Under the pieces are notes generated by a model. That model had not been told where the DNA came from and ran no database searches. It was given only the letters and a program-made list of their open reading frames with translations. From contig CM066290.1 of the NCBI GenBank assembly GCA_033816765.1, forward strand, positions 62,001 through 126,000: a DNA stretch of 64,000 nt, written 5' to 3'. Made by a program: the position numbers and the translations under genes. Source of the stretch: Nothopassalora personata (lineage: Eukaryota > Ascomycota > Dothideomycetes > Mycosphaerellales > Mycosphaerellaceae). Below, in pieces: positions 32,321 to 41,650 of this stretch (position 1 is the stretch's first letter; every line of letters starts with the position of its first letter).

Positions 32321-33852
32321 GGGAGGTATGATCGTGATGATTATGTCGAGCAGAAGGCCACGGGAGTTCTTTGAACGTCTGATTGACTCAGGGGGCAAAA
32401 GGAAACATCTATCAACGTGCCGTTACAGACGGTCGCCAAGAGAAGTGCTATGGGCGAGGTACAAGACTTGCGCCTCAATACTTGACCAGCGGTGATTGTT
32501 AAAAGAGCGGAAAATCAGAAAATGTATATCGATATATGTCTACCTTCGCTTCAGCGATAGGGGCTGAAGGCGAAAATCGTGACGGAAGGCAAGATAGTGG
32601 ACGCCCAATCGAATCGCCTGTTGACGTATACAACACAAGTTACCTGCCAAGAATGACCCCGTCGGCTCTTTTGGGAAAGATATGGAAGATCTGGGCACTA
32701 TCGCTTCTGCCAAAGTTTATATTGTCCCGATCAATTTGCTTGCTCGCTGGCACCACCACATAGGCACCGTCGAATAAGCATCAATGAACATACCATGAGT
32801 GCTCGTTGCAGCAGGAAGAGCATAAACTCCAGCTGAGAAGAGGTCGACTCCTTCGGCAGATGCATGTACCACCACGAATCCCAGTGGCGCAGAGAACGCC
32901 ATGCTGATTAAGAGTCACGCCTCACCGCTCGCAGTGGGCGCTACAGTCAACCGACTTAGTCATTAACCAACTGTTCGACTGACACTTAATGCTACCAGGC
33001 GATTAGTCCATCAAGCCCCCGTAGTTAGTCAATTAACCTAATTGCCTACACACCGCCGGAGGCATGTTTTCAGGGAGCTTGTGCAGATTTATGCTAGTTT
33101 CTACCAGTTTATACTTGAATACTGCAAATATACCTAACAATTCGTCGGTCAGTCAATCAACCAAGTGAGACCCGGTGGTGTTAGTGAGTCAGTCAACTCT
33201 GCAATTTCTCAGTCATTTAATTACACAGGTGTCAGTCGAGCCGACTAGTTGACTGTTGCGCTCGCTAACCGCTTAACTAATGATAATTGTCGAAGGGACA
33301 GAATGACCATGCATTATATCGTTATAGTAGCTCTGCTATGCCCATAAAGAGCGAGTGACTCTGGGAGCTTCCACATGTCCAGCATTGGGCCAAGTAGAAA
33401 CCACGTCCACTGTGGCTGAAAACCTGAGCGCAAGCACTGTGACATGGAAGTTGGACGTCGTTCGGACATGACCACATCCGCGTCAGACACTGAGATATGC
33501 GGATATTGTCTCCTATGAGCATGATAGAATTATTATGTGTGGGCTGCTCATGGGATAAGCGATGTCGCCTGCACGGTTCAGATTTGGCTAGAGAATGTCT
33601 CGTGTCACATGCAACGCCAAGACCTGAGCTACAACGAGAGGAGTCGGGAACTCGATTCACAGCAGCATATGAAGGCCTCAACCTCGGCCGCTACGTACAA
33701 GTATGATTCCCAGACTCGATGTGCCAGCATATCGTGTGCCATTGCCCGGTTCCACTGCAGTAAGACAGCTACAACGCAGCCGGACTGCGCCCGTTACAAT
33801 CCCACACTTCGAAGCTGCAGCAGCATCGGCTGGCCGCGGGAGTAGCGTCACA
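32321..33852. other. Intergenic region with TGACT/AGTCA cluster
   Basis: About 1.5 kb lies between the 3' ends of mccB and the lactamase-fold gene. Between about 32940 and 33260 the pentamer agtca/tgact recurs many times (for example ggtcagtcaatcaacc, gagtcagtcaactc). No convincing coding frame was found. Confidence 0.45.
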
Positions 33853-34869
33853 TCACAACCATAGATTCTGTCCGTCCCTAGCTGCCTGTACGCGCACGCA
33901 CCAAGACTGCAGCTGCAAATACCTGACGAATGCATCTGTCCCAATGACGTACGGATTCTCTTGCTTGCATCCACTATCGTCACACTGCCTCGCATTAAGC
34001 AAGTCAAAGTTCGTCAGCGAGCGATCCTGCGTCTGGTGGTTGGCTATCAAGGTGTCGACTCCAGCTTCAGTAGCGATAGGTGCCAGCTTCGCATACGACT
34101 CGACCTGCTGAGCTTTTGCCGTGGCGTTCGAAGCAATCCCAGTGCCGCCATTCATCCCGGCGACATGTTTCGCGCCATGATCTGCAACTGGAAATATGAG
34201 GCTCATGGCTCCTGGTGTGTGACCTGGTGTGGCAATGAACCGCAGGGTGAAGTTGCTAAAGTCAAGAACTTGCCCATCGGTAACGACTTGGTCCCGCCGC
34301 GGTCCTCCATCTGCAACTTCCATCGTCTCCCAAGCCAGCTCGCTGGCATATACAGGTGTGTCGTAGGTGTCTTGCAGCCACCGTGCGCCGCCGTAGTGGT
34401 CGCGGTGCTCATGTGTAATGACAACAGCGACGATGTCGCTGCCATTATACCCAAACGCCTCGATACCCGGGATCAGGATTCCCTTCGCTTCGTCTCCGGT
34501 GTTCAAGGTGTCAATGACGACCAGACCCTTCGATGTGGCGATGGCCCAAGACGACACGGCACTTTGTCCAACGAAGTACACACCATCAAAAGCTTCGATT
34601 GGAGGAACGAAACCTGACGACTGTGCACCTGAAAAGAGATCAGGGTAAATCTGGGCGGTGATGCAGCGACGCTGGAAGTGATCGTCCAGGTCTTGACCAG
34701 CTACATCTGATGCTTCGTAGAGGTATTGCGAGACATTGGAGAGCTGCGCGTTGGGATATGTAGACGTGTTCCAGAACGTTGAGAAGTTTGTTGTCGACGC
34801 ATTTCGTGCGAGGACTGTACTGGCCGTAGTAGCAAGAGAAATTAGAGGGAAGAGCATCGTCCTGTGCAT
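33853..34869 (-). CDS. Secreted metallo-beta-lactamase-fold hydrolase
   Basis: This frame has about 338 residues from the ATG at 34869. An upstream in-frame ATG (34893) would add eight residues before the signal peptide, so I prefer the second. The N-terminus (MHRTMLFPLISLATTASTVLA) is a typical secretion signal, followed by several N-X-S/T sites. The zinc motif HEHRDH lies near residue 153, a second histidine in TPGHTPG near 217 and a further one in ANHQ near 278. This order is that of the MBL fold. The residue that usually bridges the two metals is not obvious in HVAGMNGGTG. The substrate is unknown; alkylsulfatase-, lactonase- or lactamase-like activity is possible. It is a single exon and its 3' end faces mccB. 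Confidence 0.8.
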   Translation of the reverse strand: MHRTMLFPLISLATTASTVLARNASTTNFSTFWNTSTYPNAQLSNVSQYLYEASDVAGQDLDDHFQRRCITAQIYPDLFSGAQSSGFVPPIEAFDGVYFVGQSAVSSWAIATSKGLVVIDTLNTGDEAKGILIPGIEAFGYNGSDIVAVVITHEHRDHYGGARWLQDTYDTPVYASELAWETMEVADGGPRRDQVVTDGQVLDFSNFTLRFIATPGHTPGAMSLIFPVADHGAKHVAGMNGGTGIASNATAKAQQVESYAKLAPIATEAGVDTLIANHQTQDRSLTNFDLLNARQCDDSGCKQENPYVIGTDAFVRYLQLQSWCVRVQAARDGQNLWL

Positions 34870-34893
34870 TCTGACGCCGACTTCCTGGGGCAA

Positions 34894-35150
34894 TAGTTCT
34901 ATTCCTCGAAAGGGAGTGAGAGTTTTCGAATCCGTCTTATATGGACATTACCACGCACTGCTCCACCTTCGATCTCCACTAACCCCCCTCATTCTGCTCC
35001 GCGTGTACTCTCGAGAGATTTGTTGCCGACAAGATTCATTGCCGGTGGCCGACGAGATTCATTGCCGCGTTGCCGACAAGATTCATTGCCGCGTTGCCGA
35101 CGATTATTCTAATCCGCAAAAGTGTCGGGACGAATTCGAACTAGGGAGAC
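34894..35150. other. Right edge of gene island
   Basis: Normal sequence carries the promoter side of the lactamase-fold gene and a short tandem repeat. Beyond about 35150 the RIP pattern begins abruptly. Confidence 0.5.
35022..35107. repeat. 23-24-bp tandem repeat
   Basis: About three and a half copies of a unit reading gttgccgacaagattcattg plus ccgc lie head to tail, with minor substitutions (gtggccgacgag in the second). It is un-mutated and located just inside the island boundary. Confidence 0.85.
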
Positions 35151-35176
35151 CCAAGCTTAATATCTATAGTACTATA

Positions 35177-36413
35177 CAGTAGGGGGCAATAATTATAGTA
35201 ACCCCTACTAGTGTGGATTATTCATCTTACCCGATAGATATAGGGGTAACAGTGTCCTATATAGACTCTATTAACATACTTACTATATATATATACATAT
35301 ACACGCTTATTATTATAGCTAGAGGTCCCCTATTTATAACCTTCGAGAAGGGCTAGATATAGGCTCTTTATAAGCACGCCTACTACTTACTTTAGCGTAT
35401 TACTGAAAAGCTAAATACTATAAAAGGAGTTATCTCTTAGGTTATATTACGTATAGAATAAGACCTACGTATACTACTACGAAGAGGACAACCTACCGGA
35501 CTTACTACCCGTAAGTAACGTTATCTTATTAATATAGCGACTACTAATGCCTTCTATAGGCGGCTCCCCCTTAACTAGATTATAGTAAAAGAGGACCTAT
35601 CTTTTAATATCCGGACGCTACGAGCTAGCTTTATAAAAGAAGGCTATAGTCGCTATAAAGTAATAAAGAAGCTACTACTTATTAAGAAATATAAGGCTAA
35701 GCGCCTTTACTAGGTAAGAGAGTATATCGGCTAGTTAGATTAATAGTAGTAGCGCGTTATCTAGATAGATAAAGCCTCTATTTAATACGAATATTTTAGT
35801 TAGGTTTATATAACACGGATAGCGTAGGAGGCTTATTACTAAGACTACTTAATTGCTCGCTTTAGGAAGTACTTAGCCTATATAATATAGGGAGGTATAT
35901 TAGCTAGTAGACTAAAGATCTATTATATATTTAATAATGGGTCTATTAATAGGGAGCGCTATCGTATTTAGATAGTACCCCTAATATAAGAGCGTAGTTA
36001 TAAGTAGTAAGCTAAGTCTATCTTTTAGTAGTCTAGTCTTATTATATAAGATAATGCATTAGCCTATACGGCTAAGGCGACACTTACCTTATTTAAGAAC
36101 TATAGCCTAGAGCTACTATAGTAGCTAGCTAACTTACTAGATCTTAACCTAATTGAGAATATCTAGAGCCTATTAAAGTATAGGATTAGGCTTCATTTTC
36201 TAACTATAAAGGCTAAAGTAGTTATAGTAATCTAAACTAAATAGATAAAACTAACTGTATCTAATATATTAAGAGCTTATTAAAGTATAAGAGAGAGGTA
36301 GAAAGTAGTTATTAAAGTAGAGGGTAGCTATACAAGGTAGTAGATACTAGATATATTAGGTTAGATAAATAATCTACACTAGTAGGGGTTACTATAATTA
36401 TTACCCCCTACTA
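35177..36413 (+). mobile_element. Tc1/mariner-type DNA transposon relic
   Basis: This 1,237-bp element is flanked by TA duplications (35175-35176 and 36414-36415) with terminal inverted repeats of about 55 bp. The left end is cagtagggggcaataattat, the right end its near reverse complement, differing mostly by C-to-T type changes. The interior frame is RIP-broken. It still shows DNALAYTAKAT followed by ANLLDLNLIENI-stop-SLLKYRI, which is the NSPDLNPIENIW block of Tc1-type DDE transposases after mutation. Size, TA target and motif agree. Confidence 0.88.
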
Positions 36414-36458
36414 TAGTAATACTACATTATATCTCTATATATAGATGTCCTATTATGC

Positions 36459-36854
36459 TATTACGGTTCGGTCTAGACTATGTAACTATAGCTAACTATT
36501 AGACGCGGATAGTTACGTACGCTGTACGCGATTACTCACTTACTAGCGACTAAGTAATCTACGATTACTTGCTTACTAGTAACTTAGTAATCTATAAGTA
36601 TAGTAATGCTATCTCCTTTATATTTGGGAATGCTAAGAATCCCCTATAGTTTCGAGACGTTTAACTTACTATTTAATATTACTATTTAGAATATACCGTA
36701 ACCTAACCTCTACTATATTATTTCTTAAGTCCTTATAAGACTAAGACAACTACTGCTTTATTACTCTCCCTTAACGTCCTATCGGCCCGAGAATAAACCC
36801 GATTAAGCTTGTCTTCTTAACTTATAATATTATTAGGTTATACTAAACCTAATA
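36459..36854 (+). repeat. RIP-damaged LTR of element 3 family (relic R3a)
   Basis: This segment shares the internal blocks of the element 3 LTR (atttgggaatgctaagaatcc, cgagacgtttaactta), starts tattacgg and ends cctaata. A gag relic follows, beginning after gctttaaacaccctc, the primer-site equivalent of element 3. Confidence 0.7.
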
Positions 36855-37513
36855 GCTTTAAACACCCTCTACGATAGGAGACCAATAGAGTAAACGGGGA
36901 ACACCCGCCCTTAGTAAAGTAAGTAGAGCCCGACGACCTTAGACTGCGAACGATACTATTAACGCCTTAGCTACTTATATAGGTAACGATACTATTAAGG
37001 TTAGTAAGCTAGAATTTTACTATAGCAACCGAGACAAGTTCGATACTTAGGTTAATTAGATAGATATATACTTCCTATTTAATCCTATAACTAAGAACTA
37101 TAAGCCTATCTTTACTACTACCTTCTTAAGAGGACGAGTATAGTATTAGGTTAAACTATTCCTTATGAAATACCTAGATAGTAACGGAGAAGATAATAGT
37201 AATAGAGTCTTTAAGTCTTATAATTATCTTAAGTATACTATAAAGAGCGTCTTTAGAATCTCGAACGAGGTTTCTACTACGGTACGCGTTATTTAGCACT
37301 TAATATAGAAGACATCTACTACCGACTACGCTATAAAGTTCTAGGAGTACGCCTAGATTACTAATTAGGACGACGAAGCACTTTAAGTTATATACCGAAG
37401 AGGACTAAAGGAGTAAGTTAAGGATAAGTTAATAAGGAACGGAAGGGAGATTAAGGACTTAGGCGATTTAGTTAAAGTTACAATAAATCTTAACGATAAA
37501 CTCTACGAGAGAG

Positions 37514-37839
37514 TGTTAGGAACCGCTGTACGTTATCACAACTCGGGCTTGGATCTTTGCAGGGATGTCTCAATCAGTTATGAAGGTAGTGGTTCCAAAC
37601 AGTATATGGTGTATACTTGAAATGAGTTGAGCACGAAGCTCCTATCTACTCGCTAAGGAGCGTCGTCTATATAGTGCCATGTCTTGGCGTCGTGTTCGAC
37701 CGTTCGACCAGGTCGACCGGTCGTCCGGTCGTCTGGTCGTCCGGACTCACGTGACCTCTGACGTGTCCCTCACGGGCCCACACCGTCATTGGTTCTCCGG
37801 TGCTGGATTCCTTCTACCTCGTAGAACTGATCCGTAACA
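37514..37839 (-). repeat. 3' LTR of element 2
   Basis: This 326-bp repeat matches 39204-39529. In the element's orientation it is preceded by a purine tract (agggagggggatgg, plus-strand 37840-37853). A segment at about 37691-37746 is made of iterated GGTCGTCC/TCGACC-like motifs. Confidence 0.92.
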
Positions 37840-37912
37840 CCATCCCCCTCCCTAGGTGAACTCGTCCCCGAGTTTCCTTTCCTGTGAGTACTTCCTTCCT
37901 CCGATACACGCC

Positions 37913-38212
37913 ATGCCATCCCTAACTCGTCAAGAACGCCGCGATCGCCAATCCGACCGAATCAAACTCAAAGGCATCGAGATGCCCAAGCCCTGCACTG
38001 GTTGTCGTAACGCGAAAGTGCCCCAGGGCGAGGAACGGCCCAAGTGCATCGTCGACGTCCGTCACGGCCAGTGTTCCGAGTGCGCCCGCAAGGGTTACGT
38101 CACGTGTGACGTGTCCGTTTCCTGGACCGAGTGGGAGCGGCTGCGTGACCAGCGTCGCCAGCTGAAACGAAAACTGGAGGAGGCAGATTTCGAGAAGAAG
38201 TTCTCGCATTCC
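37913..38212 (+). CDS. Antisense cysteine-rich protein of element 2 (truncated)
   Basis: This reads opposite to the element's gag, starting 74 bp inside the 3' LTR. About 100 residues (to FEKKFSHSW) look genuine; the open frame continues to 38314, but beyond about 38212 it is the complement of gag and thus deletion read-through. It has a cysteine cluster: PCTGC, then PKC, then GQCSECARKG and a last C, followed by SWTEWERLRDQRRQLKRKLEEAD, a charged likely coiled coil. The same pattern (CAECARRGKEC, then SWEKL) occurs in the antisense frame of element 3. Function is unknown; a zinc-binding nucleic-acid role is only a guess. Confidence 0.6.
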
Positions 38213-39177
38213 TGGTATGTATTCTCTTCGCGAATCATTGCGTTGAACTCGCGGCTAACCATGTTCTTTTTCTTGCAGTTCCTTGCAAAATGGCCTTGCT
38301 CGCCACATACGTAGCAGGTGGAACCTTTGCTCTTCAGCCCCCTTCCTGTCCTACGTTCCGTTACGTCCAATTCCATTGGGTCTCCGTAACCATTAGGGTC
38401 CTGACTTCTGGCCTTGAAGCCCCCTCTTCCGCCCGCGGCGGGTCTCTGGTATCCAGGCTGTACGTGTCGGTCGTACCTCAACTCCTGGAGCCTTTCGTCG
38501 ATCTCCTTTGCTGCCTTGATCATCGCCCCTAGCGTAACGACGCTGGCGTTTCGGGATAGTTCGGCTTTAACGTTGTCTTTCAGCCCGAGGTAGAACTGCG
38601 ATCGCAAAGCTGCGTCGTTCCATTCCAGGTCGGCGGCATATCCTTGGAATTCTGAGGCGTACAGCGCTACAGAAGTAGTCTGTCGAAGTTGTCGGATATG
38701 TCGGTCGGCGTATACCTCCTCATTTGGTATCCCGTATAGATCATCGAGTTTCGTCTCAAACTCGTCGTAGTCGTGGAAAATTTTTCGAGTTTCCGTTTTC
38801 GGTGTTTCTCCCTCGCCCTGGTTGTGTAGCCAGTCCTTGAGGTATGGTCGGAATCCTCTAGCTGCTTTTCCTCGTAGGAAGGATGCGGCGTACAAGACTT
38901 TAGAAGCCTCGCCTTGAAACTGGTGTGCGTTGAAGTGAAGGTACAACTGAACCTGCAGTTGAAAAGCCTCCAGTTTGTCCTTGGTCCCGTCGAACGTCTC
39001 CGGCGTAGACACCTTAGGTGCACGGTGGTGGTCCAATGGGTTCAGCATACCCATAGGAGTGTTGTTGTTCTTGCTGCTTCCTGTAATCAACATTTCGCTC
39101 ATTCGTTCCGTGATGCCAGTTGACTGTGGCTGTTGTCGTGACGGACTCCGGGTAGCGTCTCTCCCAGACATATGCAA
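38095..39177 (-). CDS. gag: Gag of element 2, C-terminally fused by deletion
   Basis: This is a 360-residue frame starting 26 bp inside the 5' LTR. The capsid-like region (ETFDGTKDKLEAFQLQVQLY; FLRGKAARGFRPYLKDWL; LRQTTSVALYASEFQGYA) and the CCHC knuckle (CYVCGEQGHFARNC) match the Gag type of element 3. After NMVSREFNAMIREENTYQEC the frame enters the complement of the antisense cysteine-rich gene (FRFSWRRWSRSRSHSV), so its tail is a product of the internal deletion. The Gag core could still assemble particles. Confidence 0.85.
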   Translation of the reverse strand: MHMSGRDATRSPSRQQPQSTGITERMSEMLITGSSKNNNTPMGMLNPLDHHRAPKVSTPETFDGTKDKLEAFQLQVQLYLHFNAHQFQGEASKVLYAASFLRGKAARGFRPYLKDWLHNQGEGETPKTETRKIFHDYDEFETKLDDLYGIPNEEVYADRHIRQLRQTTSVALYASEFQGYAADLEWNDAALRSQFYLGLKDNVKAELSRNASVVTLGAMIKAAKEIDERLQELRYDRHVQPGYQRPAAGGRGGFKARSQDPNGYGDPMELDVTERRTGRGLKSKGSTCYVCGEQGHFARNCKKKNMVSREFNAMIREENTYQECENFFSKSASSSFRFSWRRWSRSRSHSVQETDTSHVT

Positions 39178-39185
39178 AGTGCCCT

Positions 39186-39364
39186 GGTGGTGGTGCTCAA
39201 AGTTGTTAGGAACCGCTGTACGTTATCACAACTCGGGCTTGGATCTTTGCAGGGATGTCTCAATCAGTTATGAAGGTAGTGGTTCCAAACAGTATATGGT
39301 GTATACTTGAAATGAGTTGAGCACGAAGCTCCTATCTACTCGCTAAGGAGCGTCGTCTATATAG
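39186..39364 (-). promoter_or_regulatory. TATA box and self-priming pair of element 2
   Basis: Read on the minus strand, the sequence after the LTR is actttgagcaccacc. The LTR carries its complement gtgctcaa (plus-strand ttgagcac at 39317-39324), and a TATATA lies 35 bp upstream of that. The geometry fits a transcript whose 5' end anneals next to the LTR to prime reverse transcription. This is inferred from sequence only. Confidence 0.5.
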
Positions 39365-39529
39365 TGCCATGTCTTGGCGTCGTGTTCGACCGTTCGACCA
39401 GGTCGACCGGTCGTCCGGTCGTCTGGTCGTCCGGACTCACGTGACCTCTGACGTGTCCCTCACGGGCCCACACCGTCATTGGTTCTCCGGTGCTGGATTC
39501 CTTCTACCTCGTAGAACTGATCCGTAACA
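39204..39529 (-). repeat. 5' LTR of element 2
   Basis: This is the 5' LTR in the element's orientation. On the minus strand it has a TATATA box at about 39358-39363, some 35 bp before the site (39317-39324) complementary to the primer-binding region. That places a likely transcript start near 39325. Confidence 0.92.
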
Positions 39530-40151
39530 GAGAGCTCTAGAGCGACGATACGACTCTAAGGTATCTAGAAAGGCCGGATATATACTAGGTTACGATAATT
39601 AAAACAATAGAGGCTTCTTAAGTAACGTTTACGATAATAATAAGCCTAGGAACTATACGCTATACTATAGACTATAACTAATAGAGCTCGACGTTACCTA
39701 AAAGGGTCGTAAGATTAAGAATAGGGGTAAGTTTAAGCCTAAGAGTTAAAAAGGAAGTATTACCTACTATACCTATAGTAAAGAAGGCTATATAGTAAGG
39801 GACTACTACGGTAAAAGGAATATAGTACGCCGTAAGTAGTTTAGTATAATATAATAAGGAACTAGTAAACTCGAGAGTAGTATTAGATTACCGGGTAATA
39901 CCGACTATACTCGAGGAGTAGCGGAGAGAGTTAGTAACGGAAGCAATATACCTCTCCTAGACCCCTTATAAGGACGAGGAGGATACTATAGTTATAAGAA
40001 CTACCTACGATAGTTTAATAATATCTAACGGACCGGACTACTAAAATAAGCCTACGACGAGGAAAAAGAAATATAAGCGTAGCGCGACGAAATTATTGAA
40101 GAACTAGAATACGATATATTACGTACCTAGGATAATAGCGTCCTAGGGAGA

Positions 40152-40674
40152 TGTTATAAACCTCCGAGGTAGGCTAACTATAGAAGGAGATAGTCTATTA
40201 CGTAGATCGGGCTTCTTTAGAGAGTACTAGACAAGGTATAGGATGTAGGTAATAACTAATAAGAATAGGTGTATTCTAATTAGTAAGGTTATAATATAAG
40301 TTAAACGCCTCGAAGCTATAGGGGATTCTTAGCGTTCCTAAATATAAAGGAGACATTACCCGTTATAGCGATACTATTCGTCCGTCCGACTAACTATCTA
40401 GTTGTTTAGTTACGGAGTCGCCTAGACTTACGTGTTTAACCGCCCTTACTCCTGTCTAGTCGGACACGTAACCTAGATACGTTAGAGATCCTTCGTAGTA
40501 GCAATTAGACCTCGCTCGTCGGTTCTTTTCTTACATTCCTTTAAACCGTAACACTATCCCCCTCTTATCTAAGCTCGTCCCGAGTCTTAAGTTTTCGTAT
40601 ATTTCCTCCTTCTTCCTAACGATAAGTAGATAGCCGCTAACTCGTTAAGAGCGCCGCGAACGATAAGCCCTAGG
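40152..40674 (-). repeat. RIP-damaged 3' LTR plus antisense-frame remnant
   Basis: A minus-oriented LTR (40152-40553, tgttataaacc...ccgtaaca) is followed by sequence that aligns with the start of the antisense gene of element 2: the leader (ctcgtcccgag) and then ctaactcgttaagagcgccgcga, the counterpart of ctaactcgtcaagaacgccgcga at 37921. The LTR's internal blocks resemble the element 3 LTR. The remnant is cut at 40675 by the giant element. It shows that the antisense gene was already in older members of the lineage. Confidence 0.7.
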
Positions 40675-41047
40675 TATTAATGTCTACTAACTACGCTATA
40701 TAGGCCTGTCCGAGTTGTAGTAGTATAGAGCGGCGCTTATGTAAGTAGGGGTATTTGCCGGTCCCGGGACCGTGAGATTAGGTTACGTAACGAGTAGCGT
40801 AGTAGCTAGATAAATAAGAGGATTCGTAGACTTAATCCCCTATGCCCTCTACTCGAGAGGTATAAATTGAATTGTTTCCTTAATGCTATGCTTACAATGC
40901 TTAACTACGCAGTATGTATCTTAATAGCTATACTAGGTCCTATTAGCTTACCTAAATGTCTAATTAAACTAAAATAAAATTAGGGTAAGTTAGACCTAAG
41001 GGACCCCCTCTAAACCTAAGGTTAATACAACCTATTAGTCGTTAATA
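40675..41047 (-). repeat. 3' LTR of giant element copy B
   Basis: This 373-bp repeat is followed at 41048-41060 by the complement of the polypurine tract (tatcctcccctat). The palindrome lies at 40753-40778. Confidence 0.8.
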
Positions 41048-41650
41048 TATCCTCCCCTATTACGAACCTGTCCTTAGGTTCTAAAGTAGTAAGCCCGGGC
41101 ACTATAGGTAGCGTAGTTAGTCGCTATAAGCTAAGGTAGTCTTATAGTAGCATAATAGCTCACCCTATTATTTAGCTTAATATATAAGATGTTAGGCAAT
41201 CCTAGGGCCTACTAGCGATAGTTTATAAAGATCGAAAGGATTCTTCTAATAGAGACCGTAATAGTAACGTTAATAACCGCGACTCGCGCCCGTCGTACTA
41301 CGTTAACGTATACTACGAAACTAGCGAGGGAATAGGTAGCTATATTAGCATTAATCGAACGGGCTAGATAGTCGAATAATGCGAACGCTATTTATAAAAC
41401 AAGTAAGTATTAGTACTAGTAACCTAATAAATCTAAAGACGAGTCTACCGCGTAACTAGAAAGTAAGTTAAGGGAAGATAAGTAACTATAAGAAACAAGT
41501 AAGATCTAAGGACTAGAAGCACCTGTACCCAAAGCATTCACTAGAACTAGAACTAGAATTAGAACTAGAAACTAGTACCTATAGGCTATAGCTATAGCTG
41601 GAAAATCAACTAGAAACTAGGAGCCTATAAACCCATACTAACTACTTAGT

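Larger units (their letters stand above)
37514..39529 (-). mobile_element. Element 2: young deletion derivative of an LTR element
   Basis: Two 326-bp LTRs that look identical (37514-37839, 39204-39529) enclose 1,364 bp; the target duplication is gagag (37509-37513, 39530-39534). The gag is on the minus strand, so the element runs right to left. The interior consists of gag up to just past its zinc knuckle, fused to the 3' antisense frame. Protease, RT and integrase are missing. It shows no RIP bias. It would need enzymes from a full-length relative, and element 3 has similar LTR ends (tgttacggatca on the element's own strand) and the same gene arrangement. Confidence 0.92.
36870..40151 (+). 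pseudogene. gag relic R3a of element 3 family, split by element 2
   Basis: The frame runs 36870-37508 and resumes at 39535, both parts with RIP stops. It parallels the intact Gag at 53850: KLEFYYSNRDKFDTQVNQID with TAG read as Gln, then FLRGR, RVIQHLIQKTSTTDYA, and after element 2 a zinc-knuckle remnant and NTDYTRGVAERV. The relic stops at 40151, where a minus-oriented LTR starts. Element 2 interrupts it with target duplication gagag. Confidence 0.75.

Noticed and set aside
35134..35150. A 17-nt stretch (tagggagacccaagctt) equal to a common cloning-vector T7/HindIII junction.
   Set aside because: The flanks do not continue as vector sequence on either side; treated as coincidence, though a read-level check would settle it.
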